A DNA stretch of 64,000 bases, taken from assembly GCF_001921215.1 (NCBI RefSeq), contig NZ_MSIF01000032.1:1-64000 (forward strand), read 5' to 3'. Source of the stretch: Actinophytocola xinjiangensis (GTDB lineage: Bacteria > Actinomycetota > Actinomycetes > Mycobacteriales > Pseudonocardiaceae). Numbering within the stretch: position 1 is the stretch's first letter; each line of letters starts with the position of its first letter. The position numbers were made by a program, and so were the translations under genes. The notes beneath the pieces were generated by a model, which had not been told where the DNA came from, ran no database searches, and worked only from the letters and a program-made list of their open reading frames with translations. Below, piece after piece: positions 9,034-17,086 of the stretch.

Positions 9034-10025
9034 GGCGGGTGCTGACCGTGCTGGTCTCGGCGCTGCTCCTGGCCGGCGGGCTGCCCGCCGGCCAGGCGGG
9101 CGGGCACCCGCACGGCAACTGGGGCAGCGCCTACCGCAGCGTGGACGGCGGGCGGATCTGGTTCGACCTCAACCGGCGGCACCCGGTGGGCACGGTGTTC
9201 GACGTGTCGGCGCCGAGCCCGCCGAGGGTGTGGGAGGCCACCGACCGTGGCCTGCTGCGCAGCGAGGACCTCGGCAACACCTGGACCAGGGTCGGGCCGG
9301 CGGCGATCGGCGAGCGGGTGCGGGTGGTCAGCGAGGACCCGGCCGGCGGCTCGGTGCTGGCCGGCGGCTCGGGTGGGCTGTTCCGGGCGCCGGCGGACCT
9401 GTCGCGTTGGGACCGGGTCCTGCCGGCCGAGCCGCTGGCGTTGACCAGGGACGGGGACACGGTGCTGGTCCGCGCCGAACGCGGCTGGCACCACTCGCTC
9501 GACGGCGGCGCGACCTTCGCCGACGGCGACCACGGGCTGGCGCCGGTGGCCGAGGTCGCCGGGCACCCGGTGGTGGCCTCGGTGCGCCACGGCGACCTGG
9601 AGGTCGCCTGCACCGGCGACGGCGCGTACGCCAGGACCGGCGGCGGGGCCTACGCGGTGGTGCCGGGCACCGAGGGGCTGGCCGTGCTGGTCGCGTTGTC
9701 CACATCGGACGGTGTGTTGCTCGGGACCAGCCGGGGGTTGTTGCGTTACCGGCCGGGGACGGCCGATCCGCTGGTGCCCGAGGAGGACATCCCGCCGTTC
9801 CTGGCGATCGGGGCGATGGAGGTCCCGGCGCGGCGGCCGGAGGAACTGTTCATCGCGACCTCGATCACCCCCTACCCGGTGCCCGGCGCGCTGCCGGACC
9901 CGGTGGCGGCGCCGGAGTCCGGTGGGGTGGCGGGGGTGCTGTGGATCGGTGGGATCGGCGCGCTGGTGCTGTTCGCCGGGGTGGCCGGCGCGCTGGCCAG
10001 GCGGCGACGCGGTGGGCGGCGATGA
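9030..10025 (+). CDS. Exported Asp-box (BNR/sialidase-like) repeat protein
   Basis: Protein of 331 residues: signal peptide (RRVLTVLVSALLLAGG), a beta-propeller-like ectodomain with at least three Asp-box motifs (SVDGGRIW, SEDLGNTW, SLDGGATF), then a C-terminal TM helix followed by a basic tail (ARRRRGGRR). Asp boxes mark sialidase and sortilin-type propellers but are structural and do not prove glycosidase activity; no arginine triad can be assigned. ATG at 9030 overlaps the GH38 stop, and its own stop overlaps the NicO start at 10022, so the three genes should be co-translated. Probably a membrane-anchored, outward-facing propeller. Confidence 0.7.
   Translation: MRRVLTVLVSALLLAGGLPAGQAGGHPHGNWGSAYRSVDGGRIWFDLNRRHPVGTVFDVSAPSPPRVWEATDRGLLRSEDLGNTWTRVGPAAIGERVRVVSEDPAGGSVLAGGSGGLFRAPADLSRWDRVLPAEPLALTRDGDTVLVRAERGWHHSLDGGATFADGDHGLAPVAEVAGHPVVASVRHGDLEVACTGDGAYARTGGGAYAVVPGTEGLAVLVALSTSDGVLLGTSRGLLRYRPGTADPLVPEEDIPPFLAIGAMEVPARRPEELFIATSITPYPVPGALPDPVAAPESGGVAGVLWIGGIGALVLFAGVAGALARRRRGGRR
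9698..9710 (+). repeat. Copy 2 of 13-bp motif GTCCACATCGGAC
   Basis: Lies inside the Asp-box gene, encoding L-S-T-S-D-G with TTG-TCC-ACA-TCG-GAC-GGT. TTG, ACA and GGT are uncommon codons here. The preceding TT makes a TTGTCCACA DnaA-box match at 9696-9704. Confidence 0.55.
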
Positions 10026-11341
10026 GGGTCGCGGCGCTCGTCGGGGCGGTGTGGGTGTTCCTGCTGTTGTTCGCCGGGCAGGCGGCCGCGCACCCGCTGG
10101 GTGAGTTGAGCGTCAACCACGCCTCGGCGTTGCGGGTGTCGCCGGACGCGGTGCGGGTGTTGTTCGTCGCGGACCTGGCGGAGGTCCCGTCGGTGCCGGC
10201 ACTGGCCACGATCGACGGCCGGGGCCGGCCGGCCTACGGCGCCGAGCACTGCGCGACCTACGCGGCGGCGCTGGAGCTGTCGCTGGACGGCGAGCGGGTG
10301 CCGCTGGCGGTGACCGGGTCGACGGTGTTCGTCCTGCCGGGCAACGAGGGCCTGCGGACCGTCCGACTGGAGTGCCGCCTGTCCACTTCGGACACACTGG
10401 CGGTGGCCGGGCACCGGCTGGACTACGCCGACCACGCCGAGCGGGACCGGGTCGGCTGGCGGGAGGTGACCGCGGTCGGCGACCGCACCCGGCTCACCGG
10501 ATCGACCGTGCCACGGCGCAGCGCCACCGACCTGCTCGCCCGCTACCCCGACGGCGACCCGGAACGGGTGGACACCGCGTCGTTCGGCGTGGAGGCCGGC
10601 GGTGGCGCGGCGGCCGAGCAGGTGCCGGCGGCCCCGACGGCGGGCGACGCCGGGTACGCCGGGCTGCCGGCGGTGCTCGGGGTGTTGCTGGCGGCGGCGC
10701 TGGGGGCCGGGCACGCGCTGACCCCGGGGCACGGCAAGACGTTGATGGCGCTGTACCTGACCGGGACCCGGGGTTCGCTGCGGGACGCGGTGGTGGTCGG
10801 CGCGTCGGTGACCGCGACGCACACCATCGGGGTGTTCGTGCTCGCGGCGCTGGTGTCGGTCTCGGCGCTCACCGCGCCGGACGCGGTCTACCCGTGGCTG
10901 GGTCTCGGGCACGGCACGCTGATCGCGCTCCTCGGGGTGGCGCTGCTGATCCGCGCCCGCCGCCGACACGGCCACGGTCACGGGCATGGCCACGGCCACG
11001 GACATGCGCACGGGCACGGGAACCGGCGGTTCGGCGGACTGGTGGGGTTCGGGATCGCCGGTGGGCTGGTGCCCAGCCCGTCGGCGCTGCTGGTGCTGCT
11101 GGGCGCGCAGGCGACCGGGCGGTCGGCCTACGGGGTGGTGTTCGTCCTGGCCTACGGGGTCGGGATGGCGGTGTGCCTGTCGGCCGTGGGGTGGCTGCTG
11201 GCGCGCGGCGGTGACCGGCTCGCCGGCGCCGACGGGAGACTGGGCTGGGTGGGCCGCAACCTGCCGGTGCTGGCACCGGTCGTGATCGTGGGCAGCGGCG
11301 TGTTCCTCGCCGTGCGCAGCATCCCGGCGCTGTCGGGGTGA
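10022..11341 (+). CDS. NicO/HupE-type nickel-cobalt exporter, His-rich loop
   Basis: Protein of 439 residues. It has a signal peptide, an extracytoplasmic N-terminal domain starting AHPLGELSVNHASALR (~23-215), then a NicO-type six-helix membrane domain (~220-439) with the family motif GAGHALTPGHGKTLM and a cytoplasmic loop of alternating His-Gly (about 9 HG pairs, ~325-342). RcnA-like NicO proteins export Ni2+ or Co2+; the His loop is typical. The AHPLGxxSVN opening resembles other metal-handling membrane proteins. ATG overlaps the preceding stop (ATGA). Coupling a metal exporter to a secreted glycosidase and propeller protein is unusual and its logic is unknown. Confidence 0.8.
   Translation: MRVAALVGAVWVFLLLFAGQAAAHPLGELSVNHASALRVSPDAVRVLFVADLAEVPSVPALATIDGRGRPAYGAEHCATYAAALELSLDGERVPLAVTGSTVFVLPGNEGLRTVRLECRLSTSDTLAVAGHRLDYADHAERDRVGWREVTAVGDRTRLTGSTVPRRSATDLLARYPDGDPERVDTASFGVEAGGGAAAEQVPAAPTAGDAGYAGLPAVLGVLLAAALGAGHALTPGHGKTLMALYLTGTRGSLRDAVVVGASVTATHTIGVFVLAALVSVSALTAPDAVYPWLGLGHGTLIALLGVALLIRARRRHGHGHGHGHGHGHAHGHGNRRFGGLVGFGIAGGLVPSPSALLVLLGAQATGRSAYGVVFVLAYGVGMAVCLSAVGWLLARGGDRLAGADGRLGWVGRNLPVLAPVVIVGSGVFLAVRSIPALSG
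10381..10393 (+). repeat. Copy 3 of 13-bp motif GTCCACTTCGGAC
   Basis: Lies in the NicO gene, encoding L-S-T-S-D with the uncommon ACT codon, the same peptide as copy 2 in a different protein. Confidence 0.55.
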
Positions 11342-11380
11342 GGCCGCCATACTTGTGCCCCACTGGTGGAGAGGGGACAC

Positions 11381-12094
11381 ATGGCGCGGCGGTCACGGAT
11401 CGAGGTGGCACGCGGGGGCAGCGTGCGCGACCAGGTCTACGCGTTGATCCGGCAGGCGATCGTCTCGCTGGACCTGGTGCCGGGGCAGGCGCTGTCGGAG
11501 AACGAGTTGGCCGGCGAGTACGGCGTGAGCCGCACCCCGGTCCGCGAGGCGCTGATCCGGCTCGCCGACGACGGTCTGGTCGAGGTGGTGCCGCAGCTGC
11601 GGACCTTCGTGTCGCGGATCAACCCCCGGGACGTGCGTGAGGCCCAGTTCATCCGGGAGACCCTGGAACTGGCGTCGCTGCCCGACTTCGCCAAGCACGC
11701 CACCGACTCCGACGCGCTGGCGCTGCGCGGCCTGCTCGACGCCCAGCGGGCCGCGGCCGCCGACGGTGACCAGCACCGCTGGTTCGCCCTGGACGAGGAC
11801 CTGCACCTGTCGCTGCTGGAGATCGCCGGCCACCACGGGGTGTGGCCGGTGGTGCAGTCGGCCAAGGCACACCTGGACCGGGTGCGGATGCTGAGCCTGC
11901 CCGAGCCCACGTTGCGCGCCGAGCTGACCGGCCAGCACGCCGACATCGTCGAGCACCTGTTCGCCGGTCGGCCCGAGCGGGCGCGCGCGGTCATGGCCGA
12001 GCACCTGCGGTTGGTGCTGGATCACCTGGTCGCCTTCGAACAGCGCCACCCGGACTACTTCGTGCCCGACGACGGGCACCAGCCGGGACACTAG
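11381..12094 (+). CDS. GntR family regulator, FCD subfamily
   Basis: Protein of 237 residues. The N-terminal winged helix (~12-75) carries VRDQVYALIRQAIVSLDLVP and the GntR recognition segment GVSRTPVREALIRL. The C-terminal all-helical FCD effector domain (~90-215) shows metal-site-like residues D..H (LDEDLHLSL) and later histidines. FCD regulators sense small organic acids or sugar acids and bind palindromes with GT-AC half sites. ATG at 11381 is preceded by GGAGAGGGG; an in-frame ATG at 11366 lacks a site. Convergent with the ankyrin gene: the CTAG at 12091-12094 supplies the stop of both. Probable regulator of the GTATAC palindromes at 4310, 12843 and 12898. Confidence 0.85.
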   Translation: MARRSRIEVARGGSVRDQVYALIRQAIVSLDLVPGQALSENELAGEYGVSRTPVREALIRLADDGLVEVVPQLRTFVSRINPRDVREAQFIRETLELASLPDFAKHATDSDALALRGLLDAQRAAAADGDQHRWFALDEDLHLSLLEIAGHHGVWPVVQSAKAHLDRVRMLSLPEPTLRAELTGQHADIVEHLFAGRPERARAVMAEHLRLVLDHLVAFEQRHPDYFVPDDGHQPGH

Positions 12095-12834
12095 CGCCGG
12101 CGGTCGATCAGCGCGACGATCTCGTCCAGGCCGCGGTCGGCGGCGAGCTGGCGCGGCAGGCGGCCCTCGCGGTCGGCGATGCCGGGGTCGGCGCCGGCCG
12201 CCAGGAGCTGGTCGACGACCGCGACGTGGTCGGGGCCGCCCTCGCCCAGGACGATCGCCTCCAGCAGGGCGGTCCAGCCGAGGTCGTTGACGTGGTTCAC
12301 CGGCACCCCGGCGGCGATCAGGATCCGGACGGTCGTGACGTGGCCGTGCTCGCTGGCCGGGATGAGCGCGGTGCCGCCGAACCGGTTGGTGGCGCGTACG
12401 TCCGCGCCGTGGTCGAGGGTCAGCCGCAGGATCTCGTCGCGGCCCTCGGCGCCCGCGTACAGGAACGCCGAGTCCTGGATCCCGTCGGTGGCGTTCGGGT
12501 CGGCGCCGGCCGCCAGCAGTGCCCGGGCGATCTCCACGTGGTTGGCCCTGGTCGCGGTGACCAGGACGGGGCGTCCGTCGCCGTCGCGGGCCCCGGGGTC
12601 GGCACCGGCGTCGATGGCCGCCCGCACGGCCGCCAGGTCCCCGGCGGCGACAGCGTCCAGCAGCCGGGGCGTCGCCCGGGGATCGGGCGCGGCCTCGGTC
12701 GTGGTGCCCGGTGGCGGGGTGGTCGTGGACGGAGCCGGGGACGGGGACGGGGACGGGGACGGGGACGGCTCGGGCGGACCCGCGCAGGCGCCGAGCAGCA
12801 GGACACCGAGCAGAAACAGGCCGACACGTCTCAT
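12091..12834 (-). CDS. Ankyrin-repeat lipoprotein
   Basis: Protein of 247 residues. A lipobox signal (LFLLGVLLLGAC, cysteine ~17) is followed by a Ser-Pro/Thr-rich linker with five SP repeats, then about five ankyrin repeats (~55-247) with consensus pieces such as ARALLAAGADPNATD and VDQLLAAGADPGIADREG. It is expected to be anchored to the outer face of the membrane and to bind a partner protein; no enzymatic domain. It lies directly downstream of the subtilase gene but separated by a terminator hairpin, and has its own GTATAC palindrome about nine bases before the ATG. Single-gene transcript likely. Confidence 0.8.
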   Translation of the reverse strand: MRRVGLFLLGVLLLGACAGPPEPSPSPSPSPSPAPSTTTPPPGTTTEAAPDPRATPRLLDAVAAGDLAAVRAAIDAGADPGARDGDGRPVLVTATRANHVEIARALLAAGADPNATDGIQDSAFLYAGAEGRDEILRLTLDHGADVRATNRFGGTALIPASEHGHVTTVRILIAAGVPVNHVNDLGWTALLEAIVLGEGGPDHVAVVDQLLAAGADPGIADREGRLPRQLAADRGLDEIVALIDRRR

Positions 12835-12842
12835 GCCCTCAA

Positions 12843-12854
12843 TTGGTATACCAA
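12843..12854. promoter_or_regulatory. 12-bp GTATAC palindrome before ankyrin gene
   Basis: TTGGTATACCAA, a perfect palindrome sharing the GTATAC centre with the site at 4310-4323. It lies 9-20 bases upstream of the ankyrin start codon, where a bound regulator would cover the promoter or ribosome entry region. Confidence 0.5.
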
Positions 12855-12897
12855 ATTGGCCTGGTGTGCACGGGATGATGGCCCACACCACACCAGG

Positions 12898-12907
12898 CGG
12901 TATACCG
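12898..12907. promoter_or_regulatory. 10-bp GTATAC palindrome, second upstream site
   Basis: CGGTATACCG, centred 54 bases from the site at 12843. It partly overlaps the terminator stem of the subtilase gene. It may be an auxiliary operator of the ankyrin gene; being shorter, it is the weakest of the three. Confidence 0.35.
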
Positions 12908-12940
12908 GTGCGGCCGCCCCGTGGAGACGGCCGCACCGGT
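12904..12940 (-). terminator. Terminator hairpin after subtilase gene
   Basis: Thirteen-base-pair perfect stem (ACCGGTGCGGCCG pairing with CGGCCGCACCGGT) around an 11-base loop, just past the subtilase stop at 12946. No long T run, as usual in high-GC actinomycetes. Confidence 0.6.
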
Positions 12941-12945
12941 GGTCA

Positions 12946-15900
12946 CTACTTCAGGGTGACCGCGCGGGTCGTGGTCTGGTCCAGCCGGTTGCCGGCGGTG
13001 TCCCAGGCCTCGACCTTCAGGCTGACCGCACCGCTGGTCCGCTTGAGCGCGGGCAGGTCGAGCGTCGCCCGGTAGGTGCCGGGTTCCTTCGCACCGCGCA
13101 GCTTGGCCACCTTCCAGGTCCGGCCGTCGTCGGTGCTGTACCAGAGCCTCACCCCGCCGATCGCGGGCATCCGCCCCGTCGACACCGAGTGGTAGGCGCG
13201 GACCAGCAGGTCACGCTTGCCCCCGGCGGCGACCCGGTTGGTCAGGTCCTGGCTGTCGCCGAAGTCGTAGCCGGCGAACACCAGCGGCTGCGGCGCGCAC
13301 GGGGTCTCGACCTCGCCGTTGTCGAACAGCGCCGGCGGGCAGTACTGGCCCGAGGGCACCGTGTGCTCGCTGACCCGCCCGGACCGGAACGTCCACGCCG
13401 AACTCGTGTTGTCGTGGGTCTGGGTCAGCCGGTAGGTGGCCGGCTCCGCCGGCAGCGTGTACACCGGCCAGTCCGGCGGCAGACCCGGCAGCTGGGTCTT
13501 CGGCAGCTCCTTTCCGTCGCGGTACAGCCGCGAGCTCAGGTTGAGGTAGCCGCCGTAGTTCCCGGAGATGTCATCGCTCTGCATGTGCTGGTACAGCGCC
13601 ACGAACACGTCGTCCAGCCGGCACATCGAACACGAGTCGTGCCACGGCAGACCGGCGATGCGCGGGAACGCCGCCGCGCCGGGCGTCAGCGGGGCGGCAC
13701 CCCAGCGCGCGGTGGACGTGGTCGGCTCCCTGAAGCTGCTGTACTTCACCGGAGCCGCCCCGCCGGGCAGTTCCACCGCCCCGCTCCACAGCGTCTCCGG
13801 GTCCATCCCACCGAAGTAGACGGTCCGCTTCGACGGCGCCGCGAACAGGTCGAAGGAGGACGCGCTGAAGTTCTCCTCCGGCCGCCAGGTGTGCCAGGTC
13901 TCCTTCGCCCGGCCGAGGTTGTCGGCCGTGTGGAACGACGACTCGACCGTGGCGAGGTCCCGCCGGCCGTACTCGAAGGTCATCGACCTCGGCACGCGCT
14001 GGGTCACGAACTCGCTGAGCTGGTAGGTGTAGTCGGTCTCCGGGTGGCCGGTGATCTCGACGGTCACCGGACCGTCCGCCAGCCGCGCGGCCAGCCGCTC
14101 CCCCGACGCCTGCGACAACCGGGCCAGCGGGAGCGCGACGACCGAGTCCTCGTCGTCGAAGAAGTACCCCACACAGCCCGGATCCGGGGTGTCGACGTAG
14201 AACAGCACCCCGACCGCGCCGGCGTCGCGCAGCCACTGGGTCCGTTCGTCGGTGATCACGCACCCGGACGAGTGGCCCTCCCACAACGGCTCGTTCGGGT
14301 CCATCCGCTGGACGGCGACCTTGCCGCGCAGGTCCACCTTCGCGATGTCGTCCGGCCGCGCCAGGTTCACCGGGACCAGCTCCCGGCGCTGTTTGCCATC
14401 GGGGAAGATCGGCATCCCGACGTCCGGGGAGGTCACGCCCTCGTCGGCGCGGGCGAACTGGGTCACGTCCAGGTCGAACCCGCCCCTGCCGATGGTGCGC
14501 ATCGACACCTGCGGGTTGGTCAGCGTGACGTGCGCGTTGAACAGGTACTTGCCGGTGGTCACCCGCTGGGTGGGGGTCACCCAGGTGCGGCCGCTCCACC
14601 GGCCGGTGAGGTGGTTGCCGGCCATCAGGCCGTTCCAGGCGCTGTGCGAGCTGACCACGTTGCGCAGGATGTGCAGCGAGTCGGTGGGGCGTGGGGTGCG
14701 GAACTCGACCGGCACCGCGTCGCGGGCGTCCAGGGTGATCTCGGTGTCCCCGGTGACCTTCACCTCCGGGTTGACCAGGTACACCATGTCGGTCACGAGC
14801 TCGCGGGTCGTGGTGATCAGGTTGTGGGTGACGCTGTAGGTGCCCGGCTCGACGAGGTAGCGCCGGATGCCGGGGGCGACGAACGTGCCCTCCACGAAGT
14901 ACACGTCCTCGACGTCCGCGGCCGACACCGTGGGAATCAGCTCGCCCCAGGACCGGCCGTCCTGGATCGGGGGCGGGGCCGGCTTGCCGTCGAAGCCGAG
15001 GGTGTTGACCGTCAGCACGACCTTCTTGGCGCCCCGGCCGAGACCGACCGGGGTGCTGACCCGCGTGTCACCGGCGGTGGCGACCAGCGCGCCGCTGTAG
15101 TTGCCCTTGCCAAGGCCCGCCGGGTCGAGGGTCACACTGACGGTGGCGCTGTCGCCGGCCGGGACGGTCACCGAGGCGGGCGCGGACAGCGAGCCGCTCG
15201 CGTCGTCGCCGCCGACCCGGCGCAGGGCCGGTGCCAGGTCCAGGGTCACGTCGGTGTCACCGGCGTTGGCGTAGGTGACGTCCCGGGAGGCCGTGTCGTT
15301 CACGTCCTCGGGGATCACGCCGAAGTCCACGTTCACCGTGGTGGCGGTGACCTGCTGGGCGGTGGCGCGGGCGAGGTCGACCCGGCCGGCGCCGGTCTCG
15401 TACACGGTGTGGCCGGTGTCCTTGGCGGTGCTCATCAGCGCGGCCTTGATCCGCTGGCCCGACCAGTCCGGGTGGGCCTGCGCCAGGATCGCGGCCGCCC
15501 CGGCGACGTGCGGGGTGGCCATCGAGGTCCCGGAGGCGCTGGTGTAGCGGTCGTCGACCGGGGTGCCCAGGGCCGTGCCGGCGGCGCGGGCCGCGACGAC
15601 GTCCACGCCGGGTGCGGCGAGGTCGGGCTTGAGCGCGCCGTCGCCGGTCCTCGGGCCGCGGGAGGAGAAGTCGGCCAGGGTGTCGGTCTTGCTGGTGGCC
15701 GCGACGGTCAGCGCCGAGTCGGCGGTGCCGGGCGTGGACACCGTTTCCTTGCCGGGGCCGGTGTTGCCGGCGGCGATGACGAACAGCGCGCCGCTGCTGG
15801 CCGACAGGGACTCCACGGCCATCGCCAGCGGGTCGGTGCCGTCGGTCGGGTCGGCGCCCAGGCTCATCGACACGACGTCGGCGTCCATCTCGGTGGCCGC

Positions 15901-16860
15901 CCACTCCATGCCGGCGATGACGCTGGAGTCGGCGCCCTCCCCGGCGTTGCTGAGCACCTTGCCGATGACCAGCGACGCGCCGGGCGCGACGCCCTTGGCC
16001 GCGCCGATGCCGGCGACGGTCGACGCGACGTGCGTGCCGTGGCCGTGCCCGTCGGCGACCTCCTCGCCGGGGATGAAGCTGGCGCTGGCGGCGATCTTGC
16101 CGGCCAGGTCGGGGTGGGCGGCGTCGACGCCGGTGTCCAGCACGGCGACCGTGGCACCGGTGCCGTCCAGGCCGGCCGCCCAGGCCTGCGGGGCGCCGAT
16201 CAGCGGCACGGTGTCGGCCAGGGTGGCGGTGACCTTGCGGTCGAGCCAGACCTGGCTGATCCCGCCGGACAGCGACCTGGCCGCCGGGGCGGTGGTGGTG
16301 TCGGAGTCGATCGCGGCCCAGAACTCGCCGGCGGCGGTCTTGTCGACGGTGAGGGCGGCGCCGCGCACACTGGGCAGCGGCAGGGTCGCGTCGCTGGCCG
16401 GCAGGGCCTGGGCGGTGGCGAAGGCCCGCGCGGCGCGGTCGTAGCGCACGATCACCGGCACGTCGCCGGTGCTGTCGTCGGCGTAGCCGTTGCGCGCCAG
16501 GTAGGTCACGTCGAACAGCGACCGGTCGAGGACGCCGGCGTCGACCGCGGCCCGCGCGTCGTCGGGGACGACAAGGATCCGCTCGGGGCTGGAGCGGATG
16601 TCGAACACCGGCTGGTGCCCGTTGGGCCGGCGCGCCGGCTCGGCGGTCGCGGTGTACCGCCCGCCGGACTCGGTCAGCCGGACCCGGTCGCCGGTGATCA
16701 GCGTGACCGTCCAGGTGCGGTCCGGCCCGGCGGTCTGGGCGGCCTGCGGCGCGGCGGCCGGCGGTTCCGGTGGTTGGGCGGCGGCGACCGGCGGCACCGC
16801 CAGGGCGCCCCACGCCAGCGCGGTGACCGCGACGGCGGCCAGTGCGTGTTTGCTCAGCAA
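12946..16860 (-). CDS. Secreted S8 subtilisin-like protease, multi-domain
   Basis: Protein of 1304 residues starting at TTG (16860), preceded by GGAAGGAAACACG. It has a signal peptide (ends PPVAAAQPP), a propeptide (~45-210) and an S8 domain with the catalytic triad Asp in VAVLDTGVDAAHPD (~240), His in GHGHGTHVAS (~276) and Ser in SGTSMATPHVAG (~443). Beta-sandwich domains follow, then a PA-like insert (~850-920, with GAVGVLFYVDTPDPG) and a C-terminal region ending in a beta domain (SLKVEAWDTAGNRL). Such 1100-1300-residue subtilases are common secreted proteases of actinomycetes. A 38-codon ORF lies in its leader and a terminator follows. Substrate unknown. Confidence 0.9.
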   Translation of the reverse strand: MLSKHALAAVAVTALAWGALAVPPVAAAQPPEPPAAAPQAAQTAGPDRTWTVTLITGDRVRLTESGGRYTATAEPARRPNGHQPVFDIRSSPERILVVPDDARAAVDAGVLDRSLFDVTYLARNGYADDSTGDVPVIVRYDRAARAFATAQALPASDATLPLPSVRGAALTVDKTAAGEFWAAIDSDTTTAPAARSLSGGISQVWLDRKVTATLADTVPLIGAPQAWAAGLDGTGATVAVLDTGVDAAHPDLAGKIAASASFIPGEEVADGHGHGTHVASTVAGIGAAKGVAPGASLVIGKVLSNAGEGADSSVIAGMEWAATEMDADVVSMSLGADPTDGTDPLAMAVESLSASSGALFVIAAGNTGPGKETVSTPGTADSALTVAATSKTDTLADFSSRGPRTGDGALKPDLAAPGVDVVAARAAGTALGTPVDDRYTSASGTSMATPHVAGAAAILAQAHPDWSGQRIKAALMSTAKDTGHTVYETGAGRVDLARATAQQVTATTVNVDFGVIPEDVNDTASRDVTYANAGDTDVTLDLAPALRRVGGDDASGSLSAPASVTVPAGDSATVSVTLDPAGLGKGNYSGALVATAGDTRVSTPVGLGRGAKKVVLTVNTLGFDGKPAPPPIQDGRSWGELIPTVSAADVEDVYFVEGTFVAPGIRRYLVEPGTYSVTHNLITTTRELVTDMVYLVNPEVKVTGDTEITLDARDAVPVEFRTPRPTDSLHILRNVVSSHSAWNGLMAGNHLTGRWSGRTWVTPTQRVTTGKYLFNAHVTLTNPQVSMRTIGRGGFDLDVTQFARADEGVTSPDVGMPIFPDGKQRRELVPVNLARPDDIAKVDLRGKVAVQRMDPNEPLWEGHSSGCVITDERTQWLRDAGAVGVLFYVDTPDPGCVGYFFDDEDSVVALPLARLSQASGERLAARLADGPVTVEITGHPETDYTYQLSEFVTQRVPRSMTFEYGRRDLATVESSFHTADNLGRAKETWHTWRPEENFSASSFDLFAAPSKRTVYFGGMDPETLWSGAVELPGGAAPVKYSSFREPTTSTARWGAAPLTPGAAAFPRIAGLPWHDSCSMCRLDDVFVALYQHMQSDDISGNYGGYLNLSSRLYRDGKELPKTQLPGLPPDWPVYTLPAEPATYRLTQTHDNTSSAWTFRSGRVSEHTVPSGQYCPPALFDNGEVETPCAPQPLVFAGYDFGDSQDLTNRVAAGGKRDLLVRAYHSVSTGRMPAIGGVRLWYSTDDGRTWKVAKLRGAKEPGTYRATLDLPALKRTSGAVSLKVEAWDTAGNRLDQTTTRAVTLK

Positions 16861-16891
16861 CGTGTTTCCTTCCGTACGGGACGACAGCGGG

Positions 16892-17008
16892 TCAGGCGCG
16901 CTCGAACCCCTCCGGCGGTTCGGCGGCCGCCTGGGGTTCGGTCACCGGCTCGTCCGGTGACGGGGGTTCCGGCTGGTCACGCTGGCCGGTGTCGGGGATC
17001 TCGGTCAT
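16892..17008 (-). CDS. Possible 38-residue Pro/Glu-rich peptide
   Basis: Short frame between the LAL regulator and the subtilase. It begins MTEIPDTGQRDQPEPP, ends EGFERA, and stops 31 bases before the subtilase TTG. Third codon positions are nearly all G or C, as in real genes here, and composition is acidic and proline-rich with no Cys. No good ribosome site is seen, which argues against it. It could be a leader peptide controlling the protease, a small secreted or ribosomally made peptide, or chance. It matches no family I recognise. Confidence 0.3.
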   Translation of the reverse strand: MTEIPDTGQRDQPEPPSPDEPVTEPQAAAEPPEGFERA

Positions 17009-17086
17009 GTGGTCAGCGTCGGTTCCCGACGGGGGTGGGGCTATGGGTAACTCCCCCCAATCGCCGGGCCGGCTCCGGGCGGGGCA

